Source: JAOZPE01 sp964601275 (GTDB lineage: Bacteria; Krumholzibacteriota; Krumholzibacteriia; JAJRXK01). From it: a stretch of DNA of 64,000 nucleotides. Location of the stretch: the NCBI GenBank assembly GCA_964601275.1, contig CAZRMV010000004.1, forward strand, positions 1 through 64,000, read 5' to 3'. The position numbers and the translations under genes were made by a program. This document shows, piece after piece, positions 42,665 to 51,550 of this stretch. The notes below the pieces were generated by a model. The model saw only the letters and a program-made list of their open reading frames with translations, had not been told where the DNA came from and did not search any database. Numbering within the stretch: position 1 is the first letter of the stretch; every line of letters starts with the position of its first letter.

Positions 42665-44311
42665 ATGTTTGAGCGAAGCGTCGCTGCCATGGCCCTGTGG
42701 GCCGTTCTCGGCCTGTTCCTGGGCACCGGGTGCGGACCCTCCCAGCAGCACGCGGCGCCTCCCCCGGCACCTCCTCCCCAGGATGGAGGCACCTTCCGCC
42801 TGGCCCAGGCCTCGCCCCGCAACCTCGACCCCGCGCGGCTGGAGAGCGTCTACGAGAGTACGGTGGTGAACCAGATCTTCGACGGGCTGGTCTCCTTCGA
42901 CGAGAACCTGAACACCGTGCCCTGCCTCGCCGAGAGCTGGACCATCTCGCGTGACGGCACCGTCTACACCTTCCAATTGAAGAAGGGCGCCCACTTCCAC
43001 GACGGCAGCGACGTGACCGCCCGCGATTTCGTCTACTCCATCACCCGGGCCTTCCGTCTGCCCCGCGAGCAGACCCAGTTGGCGCGGGAGTATCTTTCCC
43101 ACATCGACGGAACCAATCTCTTCGCCCAGGGCAAGGCCGACAGCATCCGCGGGCTCGCGGTCATCTCCCCCTACGAGGTCCAGATCACCCTGAAGCGGCC
43201 CTTCGCGTCGTTCCTGGCGGTGCTGGCCATGGATTGCTCCCGGGTGGTTCCCCAGGACTACGTGGAAGCGGTGGGCACCGAGGTCTTCGGCCGGCGTCCG
43301 GTCGGCGCCGGACCCTTCGTGCTGCGCAAGTGGGTGCAGGACGAGGAGATCGTCCTCACCGCCTTCGACGACTACCACCAGGGAGCGGCCCACCTGGACT
43401 CGCTCATCTTCGAGACCCCCTCGACCGGCCGCCGCGATTACGCCACCGATGCCTTCCTGCGGGGACAGCTCGATCTGCTCGAGGTCCAGCCGGGGCAGGT
43501 CGACGAGATGCGGAGCAGGAGCGGGGTGGAACTCACCTCCCGGCAGGAACTCAGCCTGACCTTCCTCGCCCTCAACATCCAGCGCAAGCCCTTCGACGAC
43601 CGGCGGGTGCGGCAGGCCTTCGCCCTGGCGGTCAACCGGGACGAGCTGTTCGGATCGGACGATCCCTCGCGGATGATTCCCTGCGGCATCCTCCCGCCGG
43701 GAATGCCCGGGTACACCCGCAATTCGAAACTGCTTCCCTACGATCCGATGCAAGCGACGGCCCTGCTGGCCGAAGCGGGGTACCCGGACGGCAAGGGACT
43801 CCCGGTCATCCGGTTGGTCATCTCCGACGAGTCCGCCCAGGGGACGGTCTTCTACGCCAAGTTGGCCGCGCAATTGAACCGGGTGGGATTCCACGTGGTG
43901 AACGAACACCTGGGTTGGCTCGACTTCTTCTCCAAGCTGGAGAAGGGGGAAGGCAACTGCTTCACTTTGAACTGGGTCGCCGATATTCCCGATCCCGATT
44001 CCTTCCTCTATCCACTCTTCCAGTCCCACGGCGCCACCAACTACATGCACTATTCCAGCACGAACGTGGACGAGATGCTCAGCGCCGGAAGACGGGCGCG
44101 GTCCTCCCTCGACCGCCTGCAGATCTATCGTGAGGCGGAGCGACTCATCATCGAGGACGCCCCGGTGGTTCCGCTGTTCCACACCGTCGTCGCCCTGGCC
44201 ACCCGCCCCGAGGTGCGGGGTCTCGACCTCACCCCCATGGGCATGGGCAGCATTTCCTTCGAGAAGGTGTGGTTCGAACCGGTGCAACTGGCCCAGGGAG
44301 AACAGCCGTGA
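42665..44311 (+). CDS. Extracytoplasmic peptide-binding protein (SBP family 5), lipoprotein-like
   Basis: 548 residues. A hydrophobic segment ends in 'LFLGTGC', a poor but plausible lipobox, followed by a Pro-rich linker. The mature part matches oligopeptide/dipeptide-binding proteins: 'LDPARLESVYESTVVNQIFD' , 'LAESWTISRDGTVYTFQLKK', 'GAHFHDGSDVTARDFVYSI', 'RRVRQAFALAVNRDELF' and 'EAERLIIEDAPVVPLFH'. No ABC permease or ATPase gene is nearby. Its stop overlaps the start of the histidine kinase gene (GTGA), so it is likely a sensor component for the kinase. Start at 42665 is uncertain: the ribosome site is weak. Confidence 0.85.
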   Translation: MFERSVAAMALWAVLGLFLGTGCGPSQQHAAPPPAPPPQDGGTFRLAQASPRNLDPARLESVYESTVVNQIFDGLVSFDENLNTVPCLAESWTISRDGTVYTFQLKKGAHFHDGSDVTARDFVYSITRAFRLPREQTQLAREYLSHIDGTNLFAQGKADSIRGLAVISPYEVQITLKRPFASFLAVLAMDCSRVVPQDYVEAVGTEVFGRRPVGAGPFVLRKWVQDEEIVLTAFDDYHQGAAHLDSLIFETPSTGRRDYATDAFLRGQLDLLEVQPGQVDEMRSRSGVELTSRQELSLTFLALNIQRKPFDDRRVRQAFALAVNRDELFGSDDPSRMIPCGILPPGMPGYTRNSKLLPYDPMQATALLAEAGYPDGKGLPVIRLVISDESAQGTVFYAKLAAQLNRVGFHVVNEHLGWLDFFSKLEKGEGNCFTLNWVADIPDPDSFLYPLFQSHGATNYMHYSSTNVDEMLSAGRRARSSLDRLQIYREAERLIIEDAPVVPLFHTVVALATRPEVRGLDLTPMGMGSISFEKVWFEPVQLAQGEQP

Positions 44312-46407
44312 TCGGGGATCTTCGCAGACGTTTCGCCATGGACCGCCGCCAGATGCGCATGCAGACGCGGTTCATGGTCTATTTCGGCACGGTCGTGGTT
44401 CTCTTGATGACCGCGGTGATCCTGCTCATGGAGAGCCGCCAGTCCACGACCATGCTCCGGCAGACTGAGATGCGCGGCGCCGCGGTCGCCAACTCCATCG
44501 CGGCGGTGGTCATCCAGAGCCTCTACGAATACGACTACGTCTACCTGCAACAGGCCGCCGAGACCGCGGCCCGCGACGAGGGCGTCGCCTACGTCATCAT
44601 CCTCGACAAGGAAGGCACCGTCGCCGGACACAGCGGCCGGCCCGAACGGGTGGGACATCCCCCGGTGGACGAGTACTCCCGTGAAGTGGGACGAAGCGAC
44701 ACCCAGGTCATCCGCCGATTCCGGAACAATCTCGACCTGGGCCTGGACGAACCACTGCTCGATATCGCGGTGCCAGTCCGTTCGGGCCAGAACAGCGTGA
44801 AGTGGGGAACCATCCGGGTAGGACTCTCCCTCGACTCGATGTACGCCGAACTGGCGCGCACCCGGATGCTGCTGGTGGCCCTGGGATTGGGCGCCATCAT
44901 GATCGTCCTGGTATCGGTTCGTTTCTTCTCGCGCCAGATCACCCAGCCCCTCGAGCAGTTGGCGAGCGCGACCGCGACCGTCGCCAGCGGCAATCTCGAG
45001 TACGAGGTCAACGAGGACCTGGTGGGAGAGCTGGGAGATCTTGCCCACAGCTTCAACAAGATGACCTTCGACCTGCGGCGCAGCCGGGACGCCATCCGCT
45101 ACCAGAACCATCATCTGGAGAACATGGTGCAGGAACGCACCGCGGCGCTTCGGGAGAAGGCCTACGAGCTGGAACGCGCGAACGCCGAGCTGAAGGAACT
45201 CGACCGGCTCAAGAGCGACTTCCTCAGCAACGTGAGTCACGAGCTGCGGACGCCCTTGACCTCGATCAGCAGCTTCACCGAGATCCTGCGGGATCAGGGA
45301 TCGCAGCTGGATGAAGAGCAACGCACCGAGTTCCTCGAGATCATCTCCAGCCAGGCGTCGCGCTTGACCCGACTCATCAGCGACCTCCTCGACCTCAGCC
45401 GCATCGAGGCGGGGGAGTTCCAGTGCCATCTGCAGAGCATCGAGCTGGAAGACGTGGTGCGACCCGTTCTGGAGACCTTGGCCACCATTGCGGGCGATGC
45501 CGGGGTCGAGCTCGTCGACGAGGTGGGAGAAGACACTCCGACCATCCTCGGCGATTTCGACCGGCTCAGCCAAGTGGTCACGAACCTCGTGGACAACGCC
45601 GTGAAGTTCACCGACAAGGGCGGCCGCATCGTGGTGCGCGCCGAAGTCCACGAACACCGGCGCGGCGATTCCTGGCAGGTCCAGGATTTCGCGGGGATGG
45701 AAGCCGATACTCCGGAGGCCGAGGAATACGTCATCGTCTCGGTGGAAGACACCGGCTGCGGGATCGACCCGGAGAACCAGAAGCGCATCTTCGAGAAATT
45801 CGGCCAGGTGGGCAACGTCCTCACCAACAAGCCCAAGGGCACCGGGCTGGGCCTGACGATCTGCGGCACCATCATCGTGCATCACGGAGGCGCCCTCTGG
45901 GTGGAGAGCGAAATGGGCAAGGGAAGCCGCTTCTCCTTCTCCATTCCGGTGGCCACCCACGCTTCGAGGCCGCACCAGCCGATCCGGGACGAGGAACTGC
46001 GGGCGGCCGAGAAAGCCCAGCAGATCCTGTCGAACGCGGTGGAGCGCACCACCGAGGGCAGCAAGCTGCTGGTCATCGACGATGAGCCGTCGGTCGTCTC
46101 GGCGATCGCCCGCTTCCTCGACCCCATGGGATACGAGAGTATCGCGTGCTATTCGGGAGAGGGCGCGGTGGAGATGGCGGAGGAGGTCCAACCCGACGCC
46201 ATCCTCCTGGATATCATGATGCCCGACCGCAACGGCTTCGATATCCTGCGCGACCTGAAATCGAAAGAAGAGACCCGGAGCATTCCGGTGATCGTGGTGA
46301 CCGGACTGGATGACGCGAGCACCGCCTTCGAACTGGGGGCCGCGGAATTCATCCGCAAACCCTTCGACATGGCGTCACTTCTGGACAACGTGAGGGCATT
46401 CGCATGA
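44308..46407 (+). CDS. Hybrid sensor histidine kinase with C-terminal receiver domain
   Basis: 699 residues. Membrane helix 1 is at about 22-41, a periplasmic domain at 42-187 ('YDYVYLQQAAETAARDEGVA' resembles small-molecule sensor folds), helix 2 at 188-208, HAMP and coiled coil at 208-300, HisKA with the phospho-acceptor His311 ('SNVSHELRTPLTS'), HATPase_c with 'VVTNLVDNAVKFT', 'VEDTGCGIDP' and 'GTGLGLTICGTI', then a receiver with Asp591 and phospho-Asp635 ('LLDIMMPDRNG'). GTG at 44308 overlaps the SBP stop, with GGAG eight bases upstream. It overlaps the response-regulator gene by ATGA. Confidence 0.92.
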   Translation: MIGDLRRRFAMDRRQMRMQTRFMVYFGTVVVLLMTAVILLMESRQSTTMLRQTEMRGAAVANSIAAVVIQSLYEYDYVYLQQAAETAARDEGVAYVIILDKEGTVAGHSGRPERVGHPPVDEYSREVGRSDTQVIRRFRNNLDLGLDEPLLDIAVPVRSGQNSVKWGTIRVGLSLDSMYAELARTRMLLVALGLGAIMIVLVSVRFFSRQITQPLEQLASATATVASGNLEYEVNEDLVGELGDLAHSFNKMTFDLRRSRDAIRYQNHHLENMVQERTAALREKAYELERANAELKELDRLKSDFLSNVSHELRTPLTSISSFTEILRDQGSQLDEEQRTEFLEIISSQASRLTRLISDLLDLSRIEAGEFQCHLQSIELEDVVRPVLETLATIAGDAGVELVDEVGEDTPTILGDFDRLSQVVTNLVDNAVKFTDKGGRIVVRAEVHEHRRGDSWQVQDFAGMEADTPEAEEYVIVSVEDTGCGIDPENQKRIFEKFGQVGNVLTNKPKGTGLGLTICGTIIVHHGGALWVESEMGKGSRFSFSIPVATHASRPHQPIRDEELRAAEKAQQILSNAVERTTEGSKLLVIDDEPSVVSAIARFLDPMGYESIACYSGEGAVEMAEEVQPDAILLDIMMPDRNGFDILRDLKSKEETRSIPVIVVTGLDDASTAFELGAAEFIRKPFDMASLLDNVRAFA

Positions 46408-46796
46408 TTCAAGACCGGGAACCGTACATCCTGGTGGCGGACGACGACGCTCTCGTCCTGAAGTCGCTTCAATTCGTCTTGCAGGGGGCGGGCTACCGGG
46501 TGATCACAGTAGAGGACGGCGCGGCCGCCTTCGACCAGATCCACCTGGAGAAGCCCGCTCTCGCCCTGCTCGACGTGATGATGCCCCGGCTCAACGGGCT
46601 CGACCTCTGCCGCCGCATCAAGGCCGACGAGAACCTGAGAGGTATCACGATCTTCCTGGTGACCGCGCGGGCGATGGCGGCCGAACGCGAACGGGGGCTT
46701 CAAGCCGGCGCCGACGTCTACATCACCAAGCCCTTCAGCAATCGCGAGATCATCGAGAAGGTCCGGGAAGTGCTGGAGCCCACGATCACGAACTGA
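46404..46796 (+). CDS. Stand-alone response-regulator receiver protein
   Basis: 130-residue CheY-like protein without an output domain. 'LVADDDALVLKSL' holds the acidic pocket, Asp57 in 'LALLDVMMPRLNGLDLCR' is the phosphorylation site, and 'VTARAMAAERERG' and 'YITKPFSNREI' give the conserved Thr and Lys. It is the last gene of the SBP-kinase-regulator operon, coupled to the kinase by an ATGA overlap. Its output partner is not in the window. Confidence 0.93.
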   Translation: MIQDREPYILVADDDALVLKSLQFVLQGAGYRVITVEDGAAAFDQIHLEKPALALLDVMMPRLNGLDLCRRIKADENLRGITIFLVTARAMAAERERGLQAGADVYITKPFSNREIIEKVREVLEPTITN

Positions 46797-47523
46797 CCAG
46801 GGGCTCCTCGGCCAGATCGTCGTGTTCGGCAACCTGCTCGGGGAACCACCTTCTCCACGCGTACACCGCCGCATAGAAGAACGGAGTGTCCGAGAGCGCG
46901 ACGAGCGCCTTGAACACCCAACCGCTCAGGATCATCTGGGGAATCCTTCCCTGCAGCTCGGTTCCGATGAACAACAAGCCGACCACCAGGGTGGTGTCCA
47001 CCAACTGGCTGGTGATGGTGGAGAAGTTGTTGCGGATCCACAGATGCCGGCCCCGGGTGACCTTCCGCCAGAAGTGGAAGAGCTGGATGTCCACGAGTTG
47101 CGCCACCAGGTAGGCCACCATGCTGGCTCCGATGGCCCGGCCGGTACGTCCGAAGATCTGGTGGAAGTACAGGTCGAAACGTTGGGCCGACAGCTCCTCG
47201 CCGGTGCGCACATCGGCCCCGCTGAGGGTGCGTAAGGCGGGATAGAACAGGCCTCCCGGCTCACTGCGGATCGCATCGGCGGCCCACACCACGAGCAACA
47301 CGAAGAGACTGGCCACCAAGCCGGCGATGACCACCTGGTTCGCCCGCTTCTTCCCGTAGCATTCACTGAGGATGTCGGTCACCAGGAAGGTGAGCGGATA
47401 GGGAATGATTCCGGCCGACAGGTAGAAGAAGTTGCGGGTCCCGAAGGGTTCCCACACGAAGAACTTCTGGACGATGAGGTTGCACACCACCAGCGACGCG
47501 ATGAAGATCGCGCCCAGGTACAC
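46786..47523 (-). CDS. Queuosine precursor transporter (YhhQ/VUT family)
   Basis: Membrane protein of about 245 residues with six hydrophobic segments. 'LVVCNLIVQKFF', 'SAGIIPYPLTFLVTDILSEC' followed by 'YGKKRANQVVIAGL', and 'SQLVDTTLVVGLLFIG' are characteristic of YhhQ, which imports queuosine precursors such as preQ1 or preQ0. I use the GTG at 47523 because the family N-terminus starts there; the frame is open upstream to 47625 inside the peptidase gene. It is convergent with the response-regulator gene and overlaps it by 11 bases. Confidence 0.85.
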   Translation of the reverse strand: MYLGAIFIASLVVCNLIVQKFFVWEPFGTRNFFYLSAGIIPYPLTFLVTDILSECYGKKRANQVVIAGLVASLFVLLVVWAADAIRSEPGGLFYPALRTLSGADVRTGEELSAQRFDLYFHQIFGRTGRAIGASMVAYLVAQLVDIQLFHFWRKVTRGRHLWIRNNFSTITSQLVDTTLVVGLLFIGTELQGRIPQMILSGWVFKALVALSDTPFFYAAVYAWRRWFPEQVAEHDDLAEEPLVSS

Positions 47524-47569
47524 GTACCCTTCTTCGTACCGCTCTTCCCGCGGATCGAGCCGATGGCGT

Positions 47570-49246
47570 CTAATCGTCGCCCCTCCCGCCCAGCGCGTAG
47601 ACCGGGTCGACATCGACGGGGACACTCTTCAACCGGTCGAAGATCGCCTGCATCGGGGGGGTGACCTTCATGTAATCTTCGTGAAATGCCCTGGCCGCCT
47701 CGTAATCGCCCAGGGCCTGGATCATGAGCAGGTCGTGGGCGAGGTCGCGGATTCCAGCCCGGAAGTAATCGGGCACCGGGCGGTAGTGGCCGTCAGCGGT
47801 GATCTCCACCGCGCCGTGCTCGGCCAGGTAGTTCAACTGCATCACCACGCCCTGTCCGTGGGCCGAACCCACTCCGAAACGGCCGGAACGGAAGAAGCCC
47901 GCCACAACCGTCCAGGGCAGGTCGACCACGACCGAGGGGTCGAGCACCCCCTTGTCCGCGAGCGCATAGAGGTTGTAGATGCCCACCACGTCGGCCTTGG
48001 CCTCCTCGAAGGCCGAGTAGAGTTCCTTCAACTCCATCCGCACCTCGGTCTCGCGGCCGTCGACCTCGATCTGACCGGGACCCAATCCGTGGGCCAGTTC
48101 GTGGAAGAGGATGAAGTGGAAGTAGGGCGCGAACTGGAGATGTCCCTGTTCGGCGTCGGGAAGCACCACCTTTGCGATGGGGGTGAGCACCGCGTCGTAC
48201 TTGGCCCGGATCATGTTCTTCAACATGACCTTCTTGCTTCCCTTCGCCTCCCGAACCCGCTCGTCGTTGGGGAGATTGAAGGCCAGGGTCTGTACCCCGG
48301 CGCGGGTGTCGCCTCCGGTGTAGACCTCATCGGCCACCCGGATCGGCGAGTCGCTGCCGCGGTCGAAGTTCTTGTGTTCATCGGGAATCGGCAGGTTGCG
48401 CTCGAGGAAGGGCAGCTCGCCCTTGAACTTGTCCAACGCCTTGCTGTCCTGCGGATTCACCACGCACAGGAAGGACTCGAAGGAGGCCTTGTAACCGAAG
48501 AGCCCGTCCTCGTAGGTCTCGTAGGGACCGATCACGACCTCCAGATCGCCATCGAGATCCATCCAGTCCATGTCGCTCTGGTAGTAGTCGTCGCTGGAGA
48601 AGGCCGCGGCGCGCCCGCGGAGGAACTTCGCCAGGGTGGAGTCGGTGGTCAGGTCGGCCGCGGCGAGCAGCTCGGCCGCCGCCGCATCCAACTGCTCCTT
48701 GAACGCCTGGCTGTAGGGAACCGCTTTCAGGCCGTCCTTGGTCCGCTCGATGATGGTGTACAGGCTCTCGAAGCTCTCCTTGTCCCCCGGATGCGCGGCG
48801 ATCCATGACTCGAATTCGTCCTTGGTCATGTCCTCGGGGTAGAACCCCGCCCCCTCGGGATGGGGGATGTCGCCAAGGAAGGGTTCGAAGTCGCGAAGGC
48901 GGTCCCAGGGCCCGCGGTTGATCCGATAGTAATCCTTCACCGCCTGGGCATCGGGCCCGTCATAGGCCTGCACCCGCTTGCTGAACTCGGGGTTCTTCCG
49001 CCAGGCCTGCCGGTCGAAGATCCGATCCATCTCGTGCGAAGCCTTCACGAGGTGATCGAGCGCGGCCCGGTCTCCCGAAGAGAGGTGATCGAGGCTGGTG
49101 CCCAGTTGCAACTGCACGTATTGCGCCCGGCGGGCGGCGATATCGGGTACGACCTTCAATGGCGCTTCCTTCTTCCTGGAACACGCGCTCCCGCCCAGGA
49201 CCAGGGCCACGAGGGAAACGGCGAGAGCGATACGACGAACGGACAT
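47570..49246 (-). CDS. Lipoprotein zinc peptidase of the M49 (dipeptidyl-peptidase III) family
   Basis: 558 residues. The signal peptide ends in the lipobox 'LGGSAC'. The zinc motif is 'FHELAHGLG' (HELAH at 382-386), and the second motif 'FEEAKADVVG' (EExxAD, 414-419) supplies the third ligand. Most M49 enzymes have HExxGH, with one extra residue; the HExxH form seen here is known from some bacterial members. The enzyme would release dipeptides from N-termini in the periplasm. ATG at 49246 with GGAGG six bases upstream. Confidence 0.87.
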   Translation of the reverse strand: MSVRRIALAVSLVALVLGGSACSRKKEAPLKVVPDIAARRAQYVQLQLGTSLDHLSSGDRAALDHLVKASHEMDRIFDRQAWRKNPEFSKRVQAYDGPDAQAVKDYYRINRGPWDRLRDFEPFLGDIPHPEGAGFYPEDMTKDEFESWIAAHPGDKESFESLYTIIERTKDGLKAVPYSQAFKEQLDAAAAELLAAADLTTDSTLAKFLRGRAAAFSSDDYYQSDMDWMDLDGDLEVVIGPYETYEDGLFGYKASFESFLCVVNPQDSKALDKFKGELPFLERNLPIPDEHKNFDRGSDSPIRVADEVYTGGDTRAGVQTLAFNLPNDERVREAKGSKKVMLKNMIRAKYDAVLTPIAKVVLPDAEQGHLQFAPYFHFILFHELAHGLGPGQIEVDGRETEVRMELKELYSAFEEAKADVVGIYNLYALADKGVLDPSVVVDLPWTVVAGFFRSGRFGVGSAHGQGVVMQLNYLAEHGAVEITADGHYRPVPDYFRAGIRDLAHDLLMIQALGDYEAARAFHEDYMKVTPPMQAIFDRLKSVPVDVDPVYALGGRGDD

Positions 49247-49377
49247 GACATGCCTCCGCGGACGAGACGGGTGAAGTGCCGGCAACCGGTGCCATGATGG
49301 ACGCATCGGCCGCCGGGATCAAGTGCCGGAAGGAAGCGGACGCTCTTCCATCGACCCAGGGCGCAACCCGGAGAGAA

Positions 49378-50208
49378 TCAGTGGAACCACAGGAAGTCGA
49401 GATGGTGTCCGGGGTAATGGGACCCGACAATGGCCGAAACCAGGAAGGCGTCGACGATGAGATGGACAAACAAGACGTAGAAGAGGCTTTCGGATTCCTC
49501 GAACATCGACCCCTGGGTCCAGGCGAAGAGATAGACGATGAACGGGCCGACCCCGGTGAAGGCCATGTCGAAGAGGACGCTGGTGTACAGAACCGCCTGC
49601 GTCGCGTTGGCCACCCGGAAGGGAAAGAGGCTGCGCAGGACCGCGAAGGAGATGTTGACGAAGAACAGCTCGTCCCAGATCCCGACACTGTTGATGCCGA
49701 CGAAGAGCCGGAGCACCTGGTCCCGGTCGAAGACGGGGGGCAGGGGCCAGTGGGTGGGCATGAAGGGATCGACCCACCAGTAGAACTTCAGGATTCCCCA
49801 CGCGAGAGGGATGGAAACGGCCACATAGAAGACATCGAGCCAGCGGAAGCGCCGGGGCCACAGGCGATAGCGGATGACCCCGGGATCGGTGCGGGCCAGT
49901 ATGAGCCCGGGAAGGACGATCACCGTCGCGAAGGGGATGCCCACGCGCAGGAAGTTGGCGTCGGTCAGGCCGGTGTTGATGTCGGCGAGGGTGAGAATGG
50001 CGACGCAGGCCAGGAGCACGCCCATGCGCCGCCGCAATGCGCGGGACGGATCGCGCGCCACGAGCGCTGAAGCCGCCGCGAACACGGGAATTCCCAGCCA
50101 ATAGCTCTGCACCGCGATGTTCAGGACGATCGCCGCTCCATACAGCAGGAGCAGCCACCGGCGCCGCGAAGTCAGGCGCAGTTCGAGACTCTTCTTTGCC
50201 AGGGTCAT
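49378..50208 (-). CDS. CPBP-family intramembrane metalloprotease-like protein
   Basis: 276-residue polytopic membrane protein with about seven helices. 'GIWDELFFVNISFAVL' and 'VHLIVDAFLVSAIV' resemble the E-E-x3-R and H-x3-[ND] motifs of CAAX-type (CPBP) proteases, but the first motif has Asp-Glu and no Arg, so catalytic activity is doubtful. The ATG at 50208 overlaps the stop of the methyltransferase gene (ATGA). Confidence 0.65.
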   Translation of the reverse strand: MTLAKKSLELRLTSRRRWLLLLYGAAIVLNIAVQSYWLGIPVFAAASALVARDPSRALRRRMGVLLACVAILTLADINTGLTDANFLRVGIPFATVIVLPGLILARTDPGVIRYRLWPRRFRWLDVFYVAVSIPLAWGILKFYWWVDPFMPTHWPLPPVFDRDQVLRLFVGINSVGIWDELFFVNISFAVLRSLFPFRVANATQAVLYTSVLFDMAFTGVGPFIVYLFAWTQGSMFEESESLFYVLFVHLIVDAFLVSAIVGSHYPGHHLDFLWFH

Positions 50209-51080
50209 CGGTCCTTCCCGTGAGGGCCTCGTGCCGAGGGACCTTCTTCCCTGGGGGGGCGCCCCGGGGCGCGATCGCCCGGCACGGACGGGGAGGACAG
50301 CGCGTCGGCTCCTTCTACTTCGAGATCGGCCCGGCGCGCCACCCACAACATCTGCCGAGCGAGCCCCCGCAGGAGTCTCGCCTCCCTGCGGTAGAGACGG
50401 GCCCGGGAGAAGAGTTCGCGGTAGGTGCGCACCATCGAATCGACGGTATGCGGATAGGCGTAGCCCACCGCCAGGAAGGCCGCGCGCAGGTGCGCATGGA
50501 GATCGTCCAGCTCCTGGGCGGAGGCGAGGTGGTCGGGACGGGGAGGGCGGGTCTGCCGGGGAGTGGGCGAAGGCATCGCGGGGTCGAGCTGCACGCGGGC
50601 CATCAGCAGTTCGTAACCGGCCAACAGCACCGCCTGGGCCAGGTTGTAGCTGGGCTGTCGCGGGTCGGAGGGAATCCACACCAGCCGGGTGCAGTGGTCC
50701 AGCTCGGCGGTGCGCAGGCCTTCCCGCTCGCTGCCGAACAACAGGACGGTCTCCACCGGGCCGTTCTCCAGGGCGTCCTCCACCCATTGGCGGGCGAAAT
50801 CGCGAAGCATCGCGTAGCTGCGGCGTTGACGGCGGCGGGCGGTGAATCCGACCACCGACCGCGCCCCGGCGACCGCCTCGGCCACCGAGGGCAGGCGGGT
50901 CGCCCCGGCGAGGATCTCCTCGGCCCCGTGGGCGAACATCACCGCTTCCTTCTCGTCCTTGTAGGACGGGTCGACCAGGATGAGTCCGCCGAGTCCGGTG
51001 TTCTTCACCGCGCGCGCGGCGGCGCCGGCGTTGCCGCCGAACATGGTGCGTGCCAGGACCACGGTGCAATGTTCCAGCAC
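50205..51080 (-). CDS. TrmJ-like RNA 2'-O-methyltransferase (SpoU family)
   Basis: 291 residues. The SPOUT domain shows the three SpoU motifs: 'NAGAAARAVKNTGLGGLILV' (motif 1), 'VLLFGSEREGL' (motif 2) and 'PSYNLAQAVLLAGYEL' (motif 3). TrmJ methylates the ribose at tRNA position 32; this substrate is inferred from the 'TrmJ-like' arrangement at the very N-terminus. A helical C-terminal domain and a basic tail follow. The start is GTG at 51080 with GAGG seven bases upstream. Confidence 0.85.
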   Translation of the reverse strand: MLEHCTVVLARTMFGGNAGAAARAVKNTGLGGLILVDPSYKDEKEAVMFAHGAEEILAGATRLPSVAEAVAGARSVVGFTARRRQRRSYAMLRDFARQWVEDALENGPVETVLLFGSEREGLRTAELDHCTRLVWIPSDPRQPSYNLAQAVLLAGYELLMARVQLDPAMPSPTPRQTRPPRPDHLASAQELDDLHAHLRAAFLAVGYAYPHTVDSMVRTYRELFSRARLYRREARLLRGLARQMLWVARRADLEVEGADALSSPSVPGDRAPGRPPREEGPSARGPHGKDR

Positions 51081-51108
51081 GGGGTCACCTCACCCGGCGG
51101 GCCTTCCG

Positions 51109-51444
51109 TCAGTTGGCCAGATGCGCCTGGAGCTTGCTCTCGACCACTTCCTTGGGAACCGCGCCCACGACCTGGTCCACCACCTGGCCGTTCTTGAAGA
51201 TCAGCATGGTGGGGATGCCACGGATTCCGTACTGGGCCGCCGCCATCTGGTGCTGGTCGACATCCAGCTTGGCGATCTTGGCCTTGCCGTGGTAATCGAT
51301 GGCGAGTTCCTCGACGATGGGTCCCATGATCCGGCAGGGCGCGCACCAGGCAGCCCAGAAATCGACCAGGACCACGTCCTTGCTGTCGAGAACCTCGCTC
51401 TGGAAGTTCTGATCGGTCAGTTCAACATACTTTCCCGTGCTCAT
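51109..51444 (-). CDS. trxA: Thioredoxin
   Basis: 111-residue cytosolic disulfide reductase. The active site is 'WAAWCAPCRIM' with Cys34 and Cys37; note Ala replaces the usual Gly (WCGPC becomes WCAPC). 'VDQHQMAAAQYGIRGIPTML' contains the cis-Pro. GGAGG lies nine bases before the ATG at 51444. It sits between the helicase and methyltransferase genes. Confidence 0.95.
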   Translation of the reverse strand: MSTGKYVELTDQNFQSEVLDSKDVVLVDFWAAWCAPCRIMGPIVEELAIDYHGKAKIAKLDVDQHQMAAAQYGIRGIPTMLIFKNGQVVDQVVGAVPKEVVESKLQAHLAN

Positions 51445-51550
51445 CCAGCCATTCCTCCGTTGATGGGCCGCCGTGGTGGGTGCGGCGGCCCGGGCTTCGT
51501 TCCGTCCTCGGGCTCCTGGGAAAGGACCCATCTCGCGGCCGGGGGTTACA

